NCBI GenBank assembly: GCA_003225005.1
Contig: QIAN01000108.1
Location: forward strand, 1 to 64,000
Reading direction: 5' to 3'
Length of the DNA stretch: 64,000 nucleotides
DNA from: Acidobacteriota bacterium
Lineage (GTDB): Bacteria; Acidobacteriota; Terriglobia; Terriglobales; Acidobacteriaceae
Shown: positions 27,827-37,335 of the stretch, piece by piece
How positions within the stretch are numbered: position 1 is the first letter of the stretch
How the letters are laid out: the number at the start of each line of letters is the position of its first letter
Translations under genes and position numbers: made by a program
The notes under the pieces: generated by a model
What the model was told of the DNA's origin: nothing
Database searches by the model: none
What the model saw: only the letters and a program-made list of their open reading frames with translations

Positions 27827-30800
27827 TCAAAATTTGAGCTTGAGGCCAAATTGGATATCACGCGGGCTGGCAGCGCTCGTGAGTTGGCCGAACGCGCTGG
27901 TAGCTATGGTGGCGCCGGGGGTGCCGAAATTAGGGTGATTGAATATGTTGAAAAACTCGGCGCGGAATTCAAGGTTCACCTTCTCGGTGATCGGATTTCG
28001 CTTAATCACAGAGACATCCCACTGCTGGGTGCCCGGTCCGATCAATATATTGCGGCCGGCATTCCCAAAGCGAGGCGTCCCATTGGCCAAAGCTTGCGCC
28101 AGTGCGGTGGTCGAGAAGCAATTGACATTGAACCACTCCGCCACAGTTTGGGGACCGGCGCCATTGCATATGCGATCCGGCCTCGGAGCATATGCGTCGG
28201 TGTTGGAGAAATCCTCGTTCGCCAGGACGGAAAAGGGGAAGCCGCTCTGAAACGCAATGATGCCAGAAAGTTCCCATCCCCCCGCCAGAGCATTAACCAG
28301 TCCGCCACTGTTCAAGAAGGGTTGGCTTTTTCCAAACGGTAACTGCCAGATGGGACTGAGGACGAGCCGCTGTTTAATGCTCAAGTCCGACAAGCTATAG
28401 TCTGCCCTCTGATTATTGTCGTTCTGGTCCGCGGAAACAAAATCTGAGTTGCCTCCGTTGAAATCGAGCGCCTTGGAGTAGGTGTAGGAGATCAGAGCCT
28501 GGAAACCCTTGGACAACCTCTTGGTGACTTTAGCCTGAAGGCCATTGTAGTTGGAGATGCCGTCAAAAGTGTCGTAGAGCATGGTGTTGAAGTCGGGCCA
28601 GGGGCGACGAGGCTGTACGTCGCCGACTCCGGGCACTGCTTGATTGCCCCATTGATGAGCATTGTCAATGTGGACGCCCCGATTGCCAACATACCCAATC
28701 TCCACCGCCAAGTTCTGCATTACCTGTGACTGAATGCTGATACTCCACTCGTATATGGTTGGCGTATGGTAAAACGGAGTCGGCATGAGCTGCGAAAGGA
28801 TCTGAGACAGAGGAACCGATGCGGCATTTGCAAACATAATCTGTGTTGTGGTTGGTACGCCGTTGGTCAGCGGAGGCGGAGAACCGACGGCCGTGTTGTA
28901 AGCAGGCGATTGAGTCGATACCGGGTTGTTGTTGACATAGGAACCAATGGAGTTGGTGATGGGCAAATCATTGAATACACCGGCGCCGGCGTGAACGATG
29001 AGCTTGTCGGAATTGGGCCGCCAGGAGATCCCCAATCGTGGCGCAAAGCTCCCGTGGCCGGGACCATAGCTGAGTTCCCGCAGCTTATTACCCGTCAGTC
29101 CAACCCGCGTCCTCATTGCCGAGCTCATGATCACACACTGTCCGTTAATGTTGAGGTAGTGGGGGTCCGAGCAGAGCGCGTCGTTCACCGCGGCAGGCAG
29201 AGCAGTGACCAGCAAAGCATCTCCCGGCGTCGAGTTGTGCGCCAGAGGGTAGATGGTGGCCAGCTGGTTGTTCTGATCATAGGGCTGCTTACGATACTCC
29301 CACCGTAGCCCGACCTCAACGCTCAATCTCGAGTTGACGCGAATATTATCCTGGGCAAACAAGCTAAACCATCCCCCGCCGAGCAATTTATTGACAAACG
29401 GATTCTTCGTGAAAAATCCGTCCGAAGGGTAACCCAACTCCAGATCGGCCAGGTCGGAAACTGCGCTAACTCCCGGTATTTCAGCCGCCAACGAGGAGAA
29501 CTGCCCGTTGAAAGTGAGGGATCCATTCAGCTCGATGGGGTCTTCCACTGCGGGGGTCTGCCAGAAATTCAGATCGCCGCCGACGTTAATGGTATGCTTC
29601 CCAACGATTTTGGTGAGAGTATCTTCGTACTTCTCAATCCTATCCTTAAGAACATCCGGGCTATAACCGCCGTCCCCCCACCCGGCGAAATTGGTAAAAT
29701 TAACCAACGGATACTCCTCGAACTGAGGCGAACTCGCCTGCAGGTTTTGAATACCAAAGCTGGCCAAAAGTCCGCTTGCGCGGGGGAAGCCCTGAGGAGC
29801 GCGGATCAGATAATCCTGCTGGTAACCTACGCGCGCGTCGTTGATCAAGGTGGGGCTGAAAATGTGGGTCCAGCCCCCCACCACGTTCTGGCCTCTAAAA
29901 TGTTGATAGAGGTTAAACGGATCGAAATTTCCCGGAAACAGTTGGTTCGAATTGCCAAACAGGTAACGGCCAAACAAGCGGTCCTTGTCGGACAGCACCT
30001 CGTCGACGCGCACGTCAAATTGTTCGTCCTGGCGCCGCGCCGGCGTCTGGTTGATATAATTCGGGTTTCCGGAGCGGTTGGGCGCCGGAAAAAGCGCCAA
30101 GACCTTTTGCGCCACCGGATCGATATTGGTAACGATATTTCCCGACATCGGCGTACCCACCAGAACTGTGGAGGTCCCCGCGCTGGGGTTTGCCGGGTTT
30201 GGCGGACACGGGAAAAGGTGCTCCGAAGCCGGATTGAACAATTGACCCGTGTCGAAGTTGAGGTTGGCAGGAGCGGCGGAGCCACTGGCGGCGCAGAGGT
30301 TAGCGGTTTGTCCGGTAAGAAAAGAACTGAAATCTCCCGCTTTCTCGGCGGCCGTGGGAACGAAACTGCCCTGGGTCTGGCCTTGAATCAATCGCAGTCC
30401 TTCATAGCTTCCAAAAAAGAACGTCTTGTTCTTCCGAATCGGACCACCCAGGGCGCCGCCATATTGGTTGCGGATGAATTCTGGTCGATCCGTGGCAAAG
30501 AAGTTGCGCGCATCAAGATCCCGGTTGCGCACGTACTCCCACGCGGAGCCATGAAAGCTGTTGCTGCCCGATTCCGTGATCAGGTTCATTGTTGTACCGG
30601 AGGTAATTCCAAACGCCGCGTCGTAAGTATTATTCTCGATCTTGAATTCTTTCACCATTTCCGGAACGGGTTGCAGAGCGAACCCGCCATTGTTGAGTGC
30701 CCGGGAGATCATCCCGTCGATCAAGATCAGATTGCCGGAAGAATGCCCACCCGAGCCGCTGTAGCTATTGTCGTTGAACCCGGACCCGTTGCCGTTTGCG

Positions 30801-31333
30801 GAGGCCAGCGATCTGTCGGTGGTGTCTACAGTGCCGGGCACCACCAGCGCAAGCGCTCCCGCGCGCCGCAAATTGAGCGGCAAATCCAGAATGGGTTGTT
30901 GGTCGACAACCGTTCCCAAGCTGGCGCTGGTGCCGTCCACCAGAGGGGCTGCGGCGTTTACGGTCACCGATCCCGTCACGTGGCCTACTTGCAGCACGAC
31001 ATCCAAGTTGGCCTTTTGGTCCACGTTCAGAGAAATGCCGGACATCACTCCCGTCGCGAAACCAGCTTTTTCCACCGAAAGAGTGTAGATTCCCGGAGCC
31101 AGCGCGAGGAAGATGTAGTCTCCAGAGGCGCCCGACGTGGTCCTTGTGACCAAGCCCGTACTGACATTGGTGGCCGCCAAGACGGCCTCAGGCACCATGG
31201 CGCCGGCCGGGTCTTTAACCGTACCGGCCAGTCTGGCCGTCACTTCCTGAGCCCTGCTGGGCCACACCGAAAGCAACATGATCAACACCAGCACACAACA
31301 GCCGCGCTGAAGCCTGCGATCCTTGGATGTCAT
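27827..31333 (-). CDS. TonB-dependent receptor with carboxypeptidase-regulatory-like domain (Oar-like)
   Basis: 1168 residues from the ATG at 31333 (GGGAGGAGATG upstream). The signal peptide is about 1-30. Next come a CarboxypepD_reg domain (about 32-115: ARLAGTVKDPAGAMVPEAV, SGDYIFLALAPGIYTL), a plug-like region, and a long beta-barrel that ends in FGLKLKF with the terminal aromatic residue expected for outer-membrane insertion. The APRPDRICNGAG, RAEFFNIFNHPNF and ASPRDIQFGLKLKF blocks are typical of Acidobacteriota receptors. It is the first gene of the operon with the acetyltransferase and the NodB-like protein. The minus-strand frame stays open upstream of the start to about 31585, but that part lacks a signal and a ribosome site. 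Confidence 0.9.
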   Translation of the reverse strand: MTSKDRRLQRGCCVLVLIMLLSVWPSRAQEVTARLAGTVKDPAGAMVPEAVLAATNVSTGLVTRTTSGASGDYIFLALAPGIYTLSVEKAGFATGVMSGISLNVDQKANLDVVLQVGHVTGSVTVNAAAPLVDGTSASLGTVVDQQPILDLPLNLRRAGALALVVPGTVDTTDRSLASANGNGSGFNDNSYSGSGGHSSGNLILIDGMISRALNNGGFALQPVPEMVKEFKIENNTYDAAFGITSGTTMNLITESGSNSFHGSAWEYVRNRDLDARNFFATDRPEFIRNQYGGALGGPIRKNKTFFFGSYEGLRLIQGQTQGSFVPTAAEKAGDFSSFLTGQTANLCAASGSAAPANLNFDTGQLFNPASEHLFPCPPNPANPSAGTSTVLVGTPMSGNIVTNIDPVAQKVLALFPAPNRSGNPNYINQTPARRQDEQFDVRVDEVLSDKDRLFGRYLFGNSNQLFPGNFDPFNLYQHFRGQNVVGGWTHIFSPTLINDARVGYQQDYLIRAPQGFPRASGLLASFGIQNLQASSPQFEEYPLVNFTNFAGWGDGGYSPDVLKDRIEKYEDTLTKIVGKHTINVGGDLNFWQTPAVEDPIELNGSLTFNGQFSSLAAEIPGVSAVSDLADLELGYPSDGFFTKNPFVNKLLGGGWFSLFAQDNIRVNSRLSVEVGLRWEYRKQPYDQNNQLATIYPLAHNSTPGDALLVTALPAAVNDALCSDPHYLNINGQCVIMSSAMRTRVGLTGNKLRELSYGPGHGSFAPRLGISWRPNSDKLIVHAGAGVFNDLPITNSIGSYVNNNPVSTQSPAYNTAVGSPPPLTNGVPTTTQIMFANAASVPLSQILSQLMPTPFYHTPTIYEWSISIQSQVMQNLAVEIGYVGNRGVHIDNAHQWGNQAVPGVGDVQPRRPWPDFNTMLYDTFDGISNYNGLQAKVTKRLSKGFQALISYTYSKALDFNGGNSDFVSADQNDNNQRADYSLSDLSIKQRLVLSPIWQLPFGKSQPFLNSGGLVNALAGGWELSGIIAFQSGFPFSVLANEDFSNTDAYAPRPDRICNGAGPQTVAEWFNVNCFSTTALAQALANGTPRFGNAGRNILIGPGTQQWDVSVIKRNPITEKVNLEFRAEFFNIFNHPNFGTPGATIATSAFGQLTSAASPRDIQFGLKLKF

Positions 31334-31597
31334 GACGTCATCTCCTCCCTCGAAAGTTCTCGAGCCACGCCCCTGATCTCGCTGTATCATGATGGCGCCC
31401 GTCACCAAACTCAATGTACTGACCGACTGGGCGCTGAGAGTGAGCTCGACTCGCGCGCCAGCCAGGCAGTTGCGCTCGATGGCGGTGCCGTCCACCTGCA
31501 CTTCGAAGCCGAACGTCTGCCCGCCGTTAGCCGCGCCGGTGAAGCTTCCGACGGTGGTGCCAGGCAGGCTGCATTTCTTGACCCTTTAGATTAGCGA

Positions 31598-32047
31598 TCA
31601 CGCTAGGGCGGCCGAATCCGCATTGTCAATCAAATTCGAGCACGGGCTCGACAATTTGTCTAATTGGCTGAACAGCCATATGCGTGACCGTTTCCCCGCC
31701 CAAGTCACTGCCCTGAGGATTCGATCTTGACCGGGATGAAACCTAGCGCCCTCGGAAATGTCGGCCGCGGTTTGTCGAACCAGTTGGCCGAAGTAGGTAA
31801 ACTCTTCCCTTCTGATCTTTGCCGTCGTGCCCGCCACGCTGATGGCTGCATTAACATTGCCGGAGTGGTCGAAAACTGGCGCTCCGGCTGAGGAGTTTCG
31901 AATGGCCAATCGGCTTTGCGCGCCTGTACCCGCTACCGCGATGGCGGCGATCCCACCGCCGGTAAGATCGAGGATTGGGTTGCCAACGCAAGGGCAGCCG
32001 ATCTCACCATCCTCGATGGCGCAGCCGATCCGGCCGATCTCCGCCAT
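31598..32047 (-). pseudogene. IclR-type regulator, C-terminal fragment with internal duplication
   Basis: The frame starts within the effector-binding domain and lacks the winged-helix DNA-binding half. The strand motif of the IclR domain appears twice in tandem: first with NPILDLTGGGIAAIAVAGTG, then with APVFDHSGNVNAAISVAGTT, followed by the normal REEFTYFGQLVRQTAADIS end. The intact regulator at 56554-57348 has this motif once (APVFDENQKAVAAISVAGTA). It lies upstream of the GH20-like gene on the opposite strand and may once have regulated it. Confidence 0.7.
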
Positions 32048-32226
32048 TTTGCAGCTTCAGTCTCCGGATCGAGTTATTGGGTTGCGGGTTAGGATGCTCG
32101 CCTGTGCCCGCACTATATGGCGGCGGTGCGCCCTTCAAAAAATGTTCAGCCTATTGGATGGCGCACGGCGACGCTGGCATATCGCGATTGTGCCGGGTTT
32201 GCCGCTGGCGTACGATAGGCAATTCG

Positions 32227-34290
32227 ATGGTGCAACTTCTCCTTTTTTGCTTGCCGTTTTTCCTGGTGACGCCTTTGCAGGCCGCTCACAGGCCGCTGGT
32301 GCCGCGGCCGCAGCAGATTCAATACGGCAATGGAAGGCTCGCGCTCAAAGGTATTGCGATTTCGTTCAGTTCGAGTCCGGCACCAGAAGACCGCTTCGCG
32401 GCAGACGAGCTGGCCTCAGCACTTTCAGAAATCATCGCTAAACCCGTGCCCGTAGTAAGTAGTAGAACCGCGGCTGGTGGCATCGTATTCTACCGGACGG
32501 GTGCTGTGGATGCATTGCCCGGCCCCGATGATCGTCCGGGGCCGGATTCCAGGGAATCGTACACGTTGAGCATTTCTGGTAGCAGGGCCGAAATTCGTGC
32601 ACGATCTTCGGCCGGCTTCTATTACGCCGTGCAGACCATCCGGCAGTTGGTGGAGGAAAGCGCTGGCGAGAGCTTTCTGCCGGAAGTGGTCATTCATGAC
32701 TGGCCGGCCCTCGCCTACCGCGGCTTCATGATGGACACCAGCCACGGACCGCTGCCAACCGAGGACGAGATCAAGCGGCAAATTAATTTCCTCGCCCGCT
32801 GGAAAGCCAACCAGTACTATCTCTACTCCGAAGCGAATATCGAGCTGCGCGGCTATCCGCTGATCAATCCTGGAGCACGTTACACAGAGTCACAGATCCG
32901 ACGAATCATTGATTACGCGAGGGAGAGGCACGTCGGCATCGTTCCTTGCCTCGAACTCTATGGTCACCTGCACGACGTATTTCGGGCGGAGCGGTACGCG
33001 GATCTGGCTGCGCTGCCGCACGGAGGCGAGATCAATCCACGCGATCCCCGGGTGCAGAGCATGTTGCATGACTGGGTGGAGCAACTTACGGCACTGTTTA
33101 CCAGTCCGTGGTTTCACGTCGGTATGGATGAGCCATGGGAATTAGAGAAAGCGGGCAGCAAAGCCGCCGGGGGCGTGGAGCCTGGGAAGCTGTACATCGA
33201 GCAGTTGAAGAACATCACCGCGCTGGTGCGGCAGTTTGGCAAGCGCCCGATGTTCTGGGCCGATGTAAACAGCGGCGCCCGAATCTTTGTCAGGTACCCC
33301 GAGCTGTTTGGGCAATTGCCTAAGGACGTGATTGCGGTGCCGTGGCACTATCATGTCGAGCCGGACTACAGCGGTTTTGTGGCCCCGTTCGCGCGGGAGA
33401 AAGTGCCGGAAGTGTTTGCCCCCGGCATCTGGTGCTGGGATGAAATTACGCCAGACTTTATCCGGACCTTCGAAAACATCGACGGGTTTTTGGCTGATGC
33501 GCGCAAATACGGCACGATGGGCATGATCAATACGGGTTGGGCGGATGCTTCGCAGGTGCTCTACCGGACCGCACTGCCCGGCATAGCATACGGAGCCGCC
33601 GCAGCGTGGCAGAGAGAACCCATGAATCGCGCGCATTTTTTTGCCGACTACGCAGCATCATTCTATTCCGCGCCGGTGGCGGCCGAAGTGGCGCCGGCGC
33701 TCGAGGCGCTGGCAAAAGCGCAGCAGCTTATGGAAGAGATCCTGGGTTCGGAGACCGTCTTTCGATTATGGGATGATCCGCTGACGTCGGAGCGGCTGGA
33801 GCGCCTCGCGGCGCACCGCGAATCATTCCGCAACGTCCGCCTTCTGGCGGAAGACGCCGAGGAGCACCTGGCTCGCGCCTTGAGCCTCGAGGAGGACGTC
33901 TACTCGATTCCGAGCCTGGTTCTGGGGGCGCGCATGCTGGACTACGCGGGAATGAAGTACATTTACGCACTGGAAATGGCCAGCTATTTCAATACGCTGA
34001 GCAGCCATCCCAGTCATGCCGACGTCCAGTTCTATCTGGGATGGGAATCGAGCGCGCGCAATCACGGACGCATCATGGACCTGATGGATGAAATCTCGGA
34101 TCTGCGCGAAGTGTACCGTGCGGCATGGCTGAGCGAATACACGGACCACCGGCTAAGCAGCGTGATGGGGCGGTGGAATGCCGAATACGAATATTGGAGA
34201 CGCTTACAGACCCGCCTGTGGGACGTGCTGAACGGTTTCAAAGATGGCGATACGCTGCCGACACTCGAAGAACTCCGGTCGCACATGTAG
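32227..34290 (+). CDS. Secreted GH20-like glycosidase (copy 1)
   Basis: 687 residues from the ATG at 32227. A signal peptide (about 1-18) precedes a GH20b/zincin-like N-terminal domain (about 22-135: PRPQQIQYGNGRLAL, RSSAGFYYAVQTIRQL). The TIM barrel begins at YRGFMMDTSHGPLPTEDEI. The Asp301-Glu302 pair in FHVGMDEP, with His297, matches the HxGxDE motif of beta-N-acetylhexosaminidases, where Glu is the acid and Asp orients the substrate acetamido group. A C-terminal helical domain (about 500-680) follows. The upstream frame to 31975 is rejected for lack of a ribosome site. A paralogue lies at 52263. Exact substrate unknown. Confidence 0.88.
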   Translation: MVQLLLFCLPFFLVTPLQAAHRPLVPRPQQIQYGNGRLALKGIAISFSSSPAPEDRFAADELASALSEIIAKPVPVVSSRTAAGGIVFYRTGAVDALPGPDDRPGPDSRESYTLSISGSRAEIRARSSAGFYYAVQTIRQLVEESAGESFLPEVVIHDWPALAYRGFMMDTSHGPLPTEDEIKRQINFLARWKANQYYLYSEANIELRGYPLINPGARYTESQIRRIIDYARERHVGIVPCLELYGHLHDVFRAERYADLAALPHGGEINPRDPRVQSMLHDWVEQLTALFTSPWFHVGMDEPWELEKAGSKAAGGVEPGKLYIEQLKNITALVRQFGKRPMFWADVNSGARIFVRYPELFGQLPKDVIAVPWHYHVEPDYSGFVAPFAREKVPEVFAPGIWCWDEITPDFIRTFENIDGFLADARKYGTMGMINTGWADASQVLYRTALPGIAYGAAAAWQREPMNRAHFFADYAASFYSAPVAAEVAPALEALAKAQQLMEEILGSETVFRLWDDPLTSERLERLAAHRESFRNVRLLAEDAEEHLARALSLEEDVYSIPSLVLGARMLDYAGMKYIYALEMASYFNTLSSHPSHADVQFYLGWESSARNHGRIMDLMDEISDLREVYRAAWLSEYTDHRLSSVMGRWNAEYEYWRRLQTRLWDVLNGFKDGDTLPTLEELRSHM

Positions 34291-34304
34291 GAGGTCCACA
34301 ACGC

Positions 34305-34620
34305 ACGACGTCCACAGGCGCGCCCCAATCCAGTGCTTTCTGGTTCTCGTGCTGGTGAACCTGACGTGGGCCTTTCAATTCTCCGGCACGAAGATCGACG
34401 ACCGAGCGCGTCGGCCCAATAGCCGTTGCCTTCATCCCGCGGGCGTTCTCGACCGTGCTGTTTGTACCGCTAGTGCTCATAAGCCGGGCAAGAAGCCCCA
34501 GCCGCGGTGGGCTCCCGTGGTTTGGCGGGACCTTTTCCTCGCTTCGACGCTTGGCATTATTCCAGCGCAGTTCGGCCTCGCCTGGGGTATGGCGCATTCG
34601 CGGCCCCGTGCATTCTTTTC
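34305..34620 (+). pseudogene. EamA/DMT-family transporter N-terminal remnant
   Basis: Three frames together recover an EamA start. One reads IQCFLVLVLVNLTWAFQFSG, the next GPIAVAFIPRAFSTVLFVPL, and a third DLFLASTLGIIPAQFGLAWG. These are consecutive parts of the first three helices of a drug/metabolite transporter, so at least two indels have broken it, and nothing recognisable follows. The remaining sequence up to 34838 contains no other gene. Confidence 0.65.
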
Positions 34621-34838
34621 GGTTATTCCGCCCAGGAATGCAACCGAGAGAAAAGGCTCTTGCCAAACAACAGCTGATTGGCTAAATAATGATGCTGTGC
34701 TGTGTGCCCGCTGTTGGCCGGTTTTGGGGTGACCACCGAGGTTGCCCGGCCGTCCCGTCGTGATTCAGATTCCGGCCGGGATGGGCAGTCGGCTTCCAGG
34801 TTCGGGCGCAAGCTTTCGTGCCAAAAGGAAAGAATACG

Positions 34839-36902
34839 TTGCCTCGTTTCACGTGCATTGCGCTTACCCTACTGACCTGCTCGCTCGGCACCGCCCAGCC
34901 GTCCACACCAGTCATTCTCATCTCCGTGGATACGCTGAGGGCTGATCGCCTTGGGTGCTATCAGGCGGGTAGGCGATTGACGCCGCATATTGACGCGCTA
35001 ACCAAGAACGGCACACTATTCTCCCAAGTTAGCGCCCCGGTTCCGCTGACACTGCCATCTCACGTTGCACTGTTCACGTCCACCTATCCTTTCGAAAACA
35101 CCGTGCAGGATAATGGTGTGCCGCTTGGGCCTACGGCGATTACGCTCGCCACTGTCTTGAAGAAACGTGGCTACCGAACAGCCGCGTTCGTGGGCGGATT
35201 CGTATTGGACCGCCGTTTCGGATTGAACCGCGGCTTCGACGTGTACGACAGCCCTTTTGATCTTCATAACAAGACCGTGACCGACGTGGGCGACCTCAAA
35301 CGACCAGGCGCTCACGTCGCTGGCGCTGCCATGCGTTGGCTGGAGCAAAATTCGAGTGCACCATTTTTTCTGTTCCTCCATTTGTACGACCTGCACACGC
35401 CCTACGATCTCCCCCAGGACTCGCGTCTACGTCACGGCGAGACGGGTTATGACGCCGAACTGGTCTACGTTGACCGAATTCTCGGTGAGTTCCTTTCGTT
35501 CCTCGACCGCCGTGAGCTTCTGAAGAGGGCCCTAATCGTGTTCACTTCCGATCATGGAGAGGGCCTTGAGGAGCACGGTGAGAGCACGCACGGCTATTTC
35601 GTCTACCAGAGCACTCTTCATGTGCCTCTCATCATCCACTGGCCGGCGGGAGCAAAGCGCTTTCCGCTGGACCGTGTGGATGAAGCAGCCAGCTTGCTCG
35701 ACGTCGCGCCATCGATTCTGGATGCGATTGGTCTTCCGCGTCCTAGCGCGATGCGGGGCCGAAGCCTCAGCAGCGCCAGGAGCACTGAGGAAATCTATTC
35801 AGAAAGCCTCTATGCGCGAAACCAGTTTGGCGGCGCAGCCCTACGAAGTTTGCGCGTGGGCCGTTACAAGTACATCGACGCTCCGAAGCCTGAGTTGTAC
35901 GATCTTTCCAATGACCCGGGCGAGTTGCAAAACCTCTACGAGCAACAGAGGTCAAGGGCCATGGCGCTAGGTGAACGAATCACCGCTCTGCGTTCGAGTT
36001 CTCCTCTCGGTCGCTCGAGCAATCCTCCCTCGCCCGCGCCGGAAACCGTCAATGCCCTCCGCTCACTCGGCTACCTGAGTGGAACCACAAGCTCCGGCCC
36101 CTTGGAATCGCGCGTGGATCCGAAAGATCGAATCCGCGATTTTGAACAGTACGGCCGCGCACTGGCGCTTGCTTCCGCCGGCAGGCTAGCTGAATCCAAC
36201 GACTTGTTGGAGAAGCTGCGCGACAAGTTACCCGAGGTCGCCGACATCTGGATCAGCCTAGGCTTGAACCAGCAACGGCTGGGACAGTATGAAGAGGCCG
36301 CGCGTGAATTCAGGCGAGCGCTCGATGAGGCTCCCTCGAACGCGCGGGCGCATTTCGATCTAGGGCTCTGTTACTTTCGGCTCCGCCAGCCCGATGACGC
36401 CGTCAAGGAGCTGCAGGCTGCGCTGGCCCTTGAGCCCTGGTATACGCGAGCGGAAGAGCTGCTTGCTGATACCTACATTCAGAAAAAGGATTACCCACAA
36501 GCCCGTGCCCATCTAGATCACCTCCTGTCCATTGATCCCAACAATTACGCGGCGCACTACAATCTGGGTGTCTTCGCCTCGCTCGAAAAGAACTGGAGCG
36601 AGGCTGAACAGCGAATGCGGTCTGCGCTGCGCACCGATCCTGGCTCGGCCGAGGCCCACAACACCTTGGGCAGCATCGACCTTCAGCGCGGCGAACTCGA
36701 ACGGGCGCATCACGAATTCGAGGAAGCCATCCGGCTGCAGGCGAAATTCGCCTCGGCGCATTACAATCTCGGTCTGGTTTTTCAAAAGCAAGGAAAGAAA
36801 CTGAGGGCCACGCAAGAGTTTAGTGCAGCCCTGGAAGCAGATCCACAATTTACATCCGCCCGCACGGCACTTGATCGAATCGGCGTCACGCCGAAGAGGT
36901 AG
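34839..36902 (+). CDS. Exported sulfatase-superfamily protein fused to TPR repeats
   Basis: 687 residues from a TTG at 34839, which has AAAGGAAAG at good spacing and opens a signal peptide (MPRFTCIALTLLTCSLGTA); a GTG at 34818 is the alternative. The alkaline-phosphatase/sulfatase fold spans about 24-400: metal residues in SVDTLRADRLG (Asp31), a TLPSH motif at 71-75 and TSDHGEGL. The usual CxPxR formylglycine motif is replaced by T-L-P-S-H, so Thr71 would be the nucleophile, as in phosphoethanolamine-transferase-like members, and it is unlikely to be a formylglycine-type sulfatase. Six or seven TPRs fill about 430-680. Neighbours do not reveal the substrate. Confidence 0.88.
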   Translation: MPRFTCIALTLLTCSLGTAQPSTPVILISVDTLRADRLGCYQAGRRLTPHIDALTKNGTLFSQVSAPVPLTLPSHVALFTSTYPFENTVQDNGVPLGPTAITLATVLKKRGYRTAAFVGGFVLDRRFGLNRGFDVYDSPFDLHNKTVTDVGDLKRPGAHVAGAAMRWLEQNSSAPFFLFLHLYDLHTPYDLPQDSRLRHGETGYDAELVYVDRILGEFLSFLDRRELLKRALIVFTSDHGEGLEEHGESTHGYFVYQSTLHVPLIIHWPAGAKRFPLDRVDEAASLLDVAPSILDAIGLPRPSAMRGRSLSSARSTEEIYSESLYARNQFGGAALRSLRVGRYKYIDAPKPELYDLSNDPGELQNLYEQQRSRAMALGERITALRSSSPLGRSSNPPSPAPETVNALRSLGYLSGTTSSGPLESRVDPKDRIRDFEQYGRALALASAGRLAESNDLLEKLRDKLPEVADIWISLGLNQQRLGQYEEAAREFRRALDEAPSNARAHFDLGLCYFRLRQPDDAVKELQAALALEPWYTRAEELLADTYIQKKDYPQARAHLDHLLSIDPNNYAAHYNLGVFASLEKNWSEAEQRMRSALRTDPGSAEAHNTLGSIDLQRGELERAHHEFEEAIRLQAKFASAHYNLGLVFQKQGKKLRATQEFSAALEADPQFTSARTALDRIGVTPKR

Positions 36903-37074
36903 AAGCGGGCACGCTTTTGACCAGAGGCCGGAGCCATTTTGCAGTATCAGCAATGCCAGCCGTTTTGCTTGACCAAGAAAGTGCCGCTGTGCAGACCTTG
37001 ATCCACTCACACAGTGGCGACCGGAGTGGCGCATATTTGGACGAGTTGCTCGACGGCTACAAGTGAAGACCTGG

Positions 37075-37326
37075 CTACCGGCCGGATTTAGCGCCCGATG
37101 CGGCACTTTCGTTTCCATGTATGAACTCGTGCATGCGCATATGCAGGACATTGAGCCACGGCTCGCGATCTTCGCCTGTAAGCTGAGTGCCGGACTCCAT
37201 CTTCCGCCGGTTCGCCACAGAGTGACAATGGTCGCCATCCTCGAAGCACGATCCAAGCCGAGTTGAAAGGAGGTTTCCGATCGTCGTCTTGCCAGCGCCG
37301 CTCACGCCGAAAAGAATCAGAATCAT
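37075..37326 (-). pseudogene. gntK: Gluconokinase N-terminal fragment
   Basis: The first 70 residues are a clear GntK N-terminus: Walker A in FGVSGAGKTTIGN, then FEDGDHCHSVANRRKM and GNESAAS. The frame ends after 83 codons, whereas the enzyme has about 165-175, and no continuation is visible in other frames. GntK phosphorylates gluconate. It would fit as the last gene of the hexuronate operon, starting ten bases after the uxaE stop, but is probably inactive. Confidence 0.8.
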
Positions 37327-37335
37327 GAGCCTCCG

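Noticed and set aside
29594-31594. A 666-codon plus-strand open frame
   Set aside because: It is antisense to the TonB receptor, lacks a ribosome site and any family motif, and is a GC-rich shadow frame.
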